Shown one piece after another: positions 5,693-8,744 of a stretch of DNA of 8,744 bases; position 1 is the first letter of the stretch; every line of letters starts with the position of its first letter. Under the pieces are notes generated by a model. That model was given only the letters and a program-made list of their open reading frames with translations, searched no databases and was not told the origin of the DNA. This stretch comes from Dehalococcoidia bacterium (lineage in GTDB: Bacteria > Chloroflexota > Dehalococcoidia > Lucifugimonadales > JAGWBF01), in the NCBI GenBank assembly GCA_021296025.1, contig JAGWBF010000045.1:15004-23747 (forward strand), written 5' to 3'. Both the position numbers and the translations under genes were made by a program.

Positions 5693-6736
5693 TCAGAGGG
5701 GTAGGGCTATGGCTTCTCCCGTTTGGGCGCTTCGGGTAACTGCCTCTGTGAACTCCATGTAGTGGACGCCGGTCTCGAAGGTGGTATGGGTTATCTGCTC
5801 CGTACCACGGATGGCGTTGATGAACTCCTCTTCAACTCGCCATCCCCCCTGCTTCTCTGGTGGTATGTCGATTTTCGAAAGCTGGCTGTCTCCCCGCCTG
5901 CCCCCGTAGAGGGTAAGGGGTGGTGGACCATCCATCTTCAGGGTCCCTTCGGTGCCAAACAGCCAGATCTCTATGCCTGGCCCATGACCGGTCACGGCGC
6001 TGAGGCTCAAGGTCGCTTGGGCGCCGCTGGCCATTTCACACAGGATGTTCACATGATCGGGCACTGTTACCGTCCGCACGACCCCCGACTCGTCCTTGCG
6101 CTTACGCACGACCACGTTGGTCATCGCCATTATCTTTGAGGCGGGCCCCGTCCAGCGAATTATCCCCTCGTACCATATCCCCATCTGCATAATGTTGTAG
6201 CCGCTTAGGTCCCGGTTCTGCCTCCAGTGGAGGGGGCTGTCGAAGTCGGCGAAGGCGCTGGGCCACATGCGCATGTTCACCGATATCAGGTCGCCAAGGT
6301 AGCCCTCGGCTATCATCTGCTGGATGGCGCCGTCCACCGACAGTGTCATCGGAGAGGGCACGATCTGCTTGATCAAGTGGGGATGGTTGCGGGAGGCGTC
6401 CAGGAGCACGCGAGCTTCCTGGGCATCCATGGACATGCGGGCCTCGCACATCACATGCTTGTTGTTCTCAAGGGCTGCCAGGATGATGGGATAGTGCATG
6501 TAGGGCCAAGTGCCGATACAGATGGCATCGGTATCATCGGCTTCCACCAGCTCCAGCCAGTTGTCGTACACGGTCGGGATCTCGAACTCGCCGGCGACCC
6601 TTTCGCTGGACTCCCTGCTGCGGTTGCATACCGAAATGATCTCCACCCCATTCTGTTCCCTCAGGCCGGGGATATGGCGGTCCCGGGTGTTTCCTCCGGC
6701 CCCCACGACCCCCACGCGGATAATCCCGTCATCCAT
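5693..6736 (-). CDS. Gfo/Idh/MocA-family oxidoreductase-like protein with altered active site
   Basis: A 347-aa protein with an N-terminal Rossmann domain (VGVVGAGGNTRDRHIPGL, 8-25; CNRSRESSERVAGEFEIPTVYDNWLEL, 37-63) and a C-terminal alpha/beta domain (WLFGTEGTLKMDG, 258-270; a late helix EEEFINAIRG, 302-311). Family members are NAD(P)-dependent sugar or cyclitol dehydrogenases. Here the EKP motif reads EAR (98-100), losing the catalytic lysine. The usual DxGxHxxD segment reads QMGIWYEG (184-191), losing all three polar residues. PLHWRQNRDLSG (168-179) may be a subfamily motif. The ATG at 6736 is chosen because AGGAG (6744-6748) lies 7 nt upstream; the in-frame GTG at 6772 falls upstream of the predicted transcription start. 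Chemistry and substrate are unassigned. Confidence 0.85.
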   Translation of the reverse strand: MDDGIIRVGVVGAGGNTRDRHIPGLREQNGVEIISVCNRSRESSERVAGEFEIPTVYDNWLELVEADDTDAICIGTWPYMHYPIILAALENNKHVMCEARMSMDAQEARVLLDASRNHPHLIKQIVPSPMTLSVDGAIQQMIAEGYLGDLISVNMRMWPSAFADFDSPLHWRQNRDLSGYNIMQMGIWYEGIIRWTGPASKIMAMTNVVVRKRKDESGVVRTVTVPDHVNILCEMASGAQATLSLSAVTGHGPGIEIWLFGTEGTLKMDGPPPLTLYGGRRGDSQLSKIDIPPEKQGGWRVEEEFINAIRGTEQITHTTFETGVHYMEFTEAVTRSAQTGEAIALPL

Positions 6737-6743
6737 CTCGAAG

Positions 6744-6748
6744 CTCCT
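6744..6748 (-). promoter_or_regulatory. Shine-Dalgarno AGGAG deciding the start at 6736
   Basis: On the minus strand AGGAG lies 7 nt before the ATG at 6736. The longer in-frame alternative, a GTG at 6772, has no comparable site and lies upstream of the predicted transcription start. Confidence 0.7.
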
Positions 6749-6774
6749 TGCGATTTGTACTTGTGGCACCACCG

Positions 6775-6803
6775 ATTATAGGAGGGAAGGGTCGCCCAGT
6801 CCA
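6775..6803 (-). promoter_or_regulatory. sigma70-type promoter for the Gfo/Idh/MocA gene
   Basis: The minus strand carries a perfect -10 TATAAT (6775-6780) and, 17 bp upstream, TGGACT (6798-6803, four of six matches to TTGACA). The predicted start near 6768 gives a leader of about 32 nt. The rest of the divergent gap to the PLP enzyme gene shows no convincing rightward promoter. Confidence 0.6.
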
Positions 6804-6936
6804 GTTGAAGAATCGCGGTTGCCCTTCCTTGGCCCACCACTTATATTTTGAGAAATCGTGATTCGACTACCCTTTTCCCGTAGTTGGGTCGATGTTGAGT
6901 TGTGAGAGAGTCCCGGGCTCTTTAGGACGCAAAATA

Positions 6937-8058
6937 GTGGAAATAGAAACTCGGGCTATTCGCGGGGGGGATAGTGTAGATCCTGCGACGGGGGCTGTTT
7001 CTTCACCCATCCACCTGTCCACCACCTTCGAAAGGGCTCCCGACGGCAGCTATCCCCAGGGATACATCTACAGCAGGACGGACAATCCCAACAGGGCTGC
7101 CCTCGAGGAGTGCCTGAGAGACATGGAGGGTGGAGAGAGCGCCGCCGCCTTCTCCTCGGGCATGGCCGGCATTACAGCTGTGTTCCAGGCGCTCTCCGCG
7201 GGGGACCATGTAGTAGCCCCAAGGGACGTTTACCACGGCACCGCTCGTGTGCTGAGAGGGGTTATGTCCAGGTGGAACCTGGACGCTACCTTTGTGGATA
7301 TGACGGACCTGGACCTGCTGCGAAAGGCGATGCGACCCTCCACCAGAATGGTCTTTGTCGAAACGCCGTCCAATCCCCTTCTCAAGATAACGGACATAGC
7401 GGCCGTTGCTCAGATTGCCCATGAGCAAGGGGCTCTCTGTGTATGCGACAACACCAGGGCCACGCCGGTGCTTCAGCGCCCCTTGGACCTTGGGGCGGAC
7501 ATCGTAGCGCATTCAAGCACCAAGTACCTGGGAGGCCATGGCGACGTAACCGGCGGGGTTGTGGTGGCGGCCCAGAGCGACGGCCTGTTCCCCAATGTCC
7601 GGCAGGTGCAGCAGGATGCGGGTTCAGTCCCGTCGCCCTTCGACTGCTGGCTCTTGCTCAGGAGCATCAGGACTCTGCCCTATCGGATGCGTGCCCACTG
7701 CGAAAACGCTGCCAAGGTGGCCGCTTTTCTGGCCAGCCACCCCAAGGTGTTAGAGGTGTTCTACCCTGGTCTGCCCGGACAACCGGGCCACGAGGTGGCC
7801 CGCTCCCAGATGGCCATGTTTGGAGGGATGCTGTCCGTGAGGATTTCAGGGGGGAGGGATGGGGCCTTTGGGGTTGCATCAAGGACTAGGCTCTTAACGA
7901 GGGCCACAAGTCTGGGAAGCTGCGAGAGCCTGATCGAGCACCGCGCCTCCATAGAAGGATCTGCAAGCGAGACCCCCGACGACCTCCTGCGGGTATCGGT
8001 AGGACTGGAAAACGCCGACGACTTGGTAGCGGACCTGGGGCAGGCGCTGGAGGTCTAA
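6937..8058 (+). CDS. PLP-dependent trans-sulfuration-family enzyme (cystathionine gamma-synthase/lyase type)
   Basis: Fold-type I PLP enzyme of the Cys/Met metabolism family, which catalyses gamma- or beta-elimination or replacement on cysteine, cystathionine, methionine or acyl-homoserine. Numbered from an upstream ATG at 6892: IYSRTDNPNRAALE (59-72) supplies phosphate-binding Y60 and R62; SSGMAG (88-93); stacking Y114; ETPSNP (157-162); D186 contacts the pyridine nitrogen; SSTKYLGGHGD (208-218) holds the Schiff-base lysine K211; LLRVSVGLE (365-373) carries the carboxylate-binding Arg. The GTG at 6937 is favoured as start: AGGA lies 9 nt upstream and the protein then begins MEIETRAIRGG, close to the family norm; the ATG at 6892 lacks a ribosome site. 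The usual DNT(F/W)ATP reads DNTRATP, and GHSD reads GHGD. The exact reaction is undecided. Confidence 0.9.
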   Translation: MEIETRAIRGGDSVDPATGAVSSPIHLSTTFERAPDGSYPQGYIYSRTDNPNRAALEECLRDMEGGESAAAFSSGMAGITAVFQALSAGDHVVAPRDVYHGTARVLRGVMSRWNLDATFVDMTDLDLLRKAMRPSTRMVFVETPSNPLLKITDIAAVAQIAHEQGALCVCDNTRATPVLQRPLDLGADIVAHSSTKYLGGHGDVTGGVVVAAQSDGLFPNVRQVQQDAGSVPSPFDCWLLLRSIRTLPYRMRAHCENAAKVAAFLASHPKVLEVFYPGLPGQPGHEVARSQMAMFGGMLSVRISGGRDGAFGVASRTRLLTRATSLGSCESLIEHRASIEGSASETPDDLLRVSVGLENADDLVADLGQALEV

Positions 8059-8115
8059 GGCCAGCAAGCGCCGTCTCCGCCGGACGCCACCCTAATTCTC
8101 AGCATACGAGGCTTT

Positions 8116-8145
8116 ACGACAGTGGGTCAGATAGTGGGTTAGAAT
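8116..8145 (+). promoter_or_regulatory. weak candidate promoter for the dehydrogenase gene
   Basis: TAGAAT (8140-8145, five of six matches to TATAAT) with ACGACA (8116-8121, four of six matches to TTGACA) 18 bp upstream. A start near 8152 would give a leader of about 45 nt. Two imperfect 12-bp repeats occupy the spacer. Confidence 0.35.
8121..8144 (+). repeat. imperfect 12-bp tandem direct repeat in the promoter spacer
   Basis: AGTGGGTCAGAT (8121-8132) is followed directly by AGTGGGTTAGAA (8133-8144), identical at 10 of 12 positions. The spacing is roughly one helical turn, so paired sites for a regulator are possible but unproven. Confidence 0.45.
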
Positions 8146-8184
8146 GAGGGAAATGCACCGGAGAATGAACCCGAAAAAGGGCTG

Positions 8185-8190
8185 AGGGGG
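8185..8190 (+). promoter_or_regulatory. Shine-Dalgarno (AGGGGG) for a TTG start
   Basis: A purine-rich AGGGGG sits 7 nt before the TTG at 8198. An in-frame TGA at 8183-8185 rules out any earlier start, so the TTG is the first possible initiation codon. Confidence 0.65.
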
Positions 8191-8197
8191 ATACCGA

Positions 8198-8744
8198 TTG
8201 GCTGAATACAAGATCGCGCTCATTCCCGGCGATGGCGTCGGCGCCGAGGTGGTCGCTGAAGGCACCAAGGTGCTGGATGCCCTTTCCTCCAGAGACGGGA
8301 GCTACAATTTCGAGTACTCCAGCTTCCCCTGGGGGTCCAACTATTACCGAGAGACGGGGAAGATGATGCCCGAGAACGGGCTGGAGGAAGTGACAGGTCA
8401 CGATGCCATCTTGTTTGGCGCTGTGGGAGATCCTAACATTCCCGACCACATCACCCTGCATGGCCTGATCCTGCCCATCCGCCGGCAGTTCGACCAGGGG
8501 ATCTGCCTGCGCCCATCCCTCCTGTTCGATGGGGTTGAGTCGCCCCTGGCGGGAAAGGGGCCTGGAGACATAGACCTTGTAGTCTTCAGGGAGAACACCG
8601 AGGGGGAGTACGCCAACATGGGGGGCTTCATGTACCAGGGGACCCCCGAGGAAGTCTCCTTACAGACCAGCGTATTTACATACAGGGGGACCGAACGAAT
8701 TATCCGAGCAGCCTTCGACTACGCCAGAAAACGCAACAAGAGCA
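8198..8744 (+). CDS. D-malate/tartrate/3-isopropylmalate-type dehydrogenase (N-terminal part, cut by window edge)
   Basis: The first 182 codons of an NAD-dependent beta-decarboxylating dehydrogenase of the isocitrate/isopropylmalate family, acting on a 2-hydroxy acid such as D-malate, tartrate or 3-isopropylmalate. Visible are the N-terminal IALIPGDGVGAEVV (6-19), ILFGAVGDPNIPDHITLHGLILPIRRQFD (71-99) with substrate-binding R95/R96, LRPSLLF (104-110) with R105, GDIDLVVFRENTEGEY (123-138) with R131, and FTYRGTERIIRAAFDYA. The PDH(I)xLxGLxLPIRRxFDQ and SPLAGKGPGDID wording resembles the tartrate dehydrogenase/D-malate dehydrogenase branch more than true LeuB (from memory of the family). C103 stands where family members often have Asn (NLRP). 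The catalytic Lys/Asp half is off the window. Starts at TTG, fixed by an in-frame stop five codons upstream. Confidence 0.9.
   Translation, partial: MAEYKIALIPGDGVGAEVVAEGTKVLDALSSRDGSYNFEYSSFPWGSNYYRETGKMMPENGLEEVTGHDAILFGAVGDPNIPDHITLHGLILPIRRQFDQGICLRPSLLFDGVESPLAGKGPGDIDLVVFRENTEGEYANMGGFMYQGTPEEVSLQTSVFTYRGTERIIRAAFDYARKRNKS

Noticed and set aside
6737..6772. Longer N-terminus (GTG at 6772) for the Gfo/Idh/MocA protein
   Set aside because: The GTG lies upstream of the predicted transcription start, and the ATG at 6736 has a well-placed AGGAG.
8066..8092. GC-rich stretch after the PLP enzyme gene as an intrinsic terminator
   Set aside because: Only about four complementary bases (CGTC/GACG) can pair and no T-tract follows.
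1..8744. CRISPR arrays, insertion sequences, tRNA or rRNA genes, attachment sites
   Set aside because: No regularly spaced repeats, transposase or integrase motifs, terminal inverted repeats or RNA gene signatures were seen on either strand.

Overview
This is a bacterial, visibly GC-rich, gene-dense window. It has sigma70-type promoters, mixed ATG/GTG/TTG starts, an actinobacterial-style VapBC pair and a TolB-like lipoprotein. These fit an environmental bacterium such as a Chloroflexota (Dehalococcoidia/SAR202-like) or actinobacterial-type lineage. That placement is an inference from protein flavour and not a measured result. There are no rRNAs, tRNAs, CRISPR arrays, transposases or phage genes.

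Layout. Bases 1-2755 hold a leftward gene group, read from right to left: a radical SAM/SPASM protein (2755-1514), a PAP2-type membrane phosphatase/transferase overlapping it by 11 nt (1524-571), and the N-terminal part of the tRNA methylthiotransferase mtaB (533-1, running off the window edge). A divergent intergenic region (2756-3046) carries a candidate promoter in each direction. Rightward from it come a VOC/glyoxalase-fold protein (3047-3433) and a VapBC toxin-antitoxin pair (3505-4190) with its own promoter, which is apparently leaderless and overlapped by an inverted repeat. Two leftward genes converge on the TA pair: a TolB-like beta-propeller lipoprotein (4203-5555) whose true start is unresolved, and a Gfo/Idh/MocA-family protein (5693-6736) lacking the usual catalytic residues. 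Divergent from the latter, and rightward, are a PLP-dependent trans-sulfuration-family enzyme (about 6937-8058) and the first half of a D-malate/tartrate/3-isopropylmalate-type dehydrogenase (8198 to the right edge).

How the genes relate. The radical SAM/PAP2/mtaB group is probably one transcript. The first two are translationally coupled and may act on a common membrane lipid or envelope substrate, while mtaB is more likely a passenger housekeeping gene. VapBC is a self-contained module. The right half looks like separate small-molecule metabolism genes with individual promoters, and nothing in it clearly forms one pathway.

I did not find a clearly new multi-gene system. The points most worth a second look are the leaderless, palindrome-overlapped VapBC promoter, the Gfo/Idh/MocA protein with substituted catalytic motifs, the radical SAM-PAP2 couple, and the lipoprotein start that a single base in an A-run would resolve.
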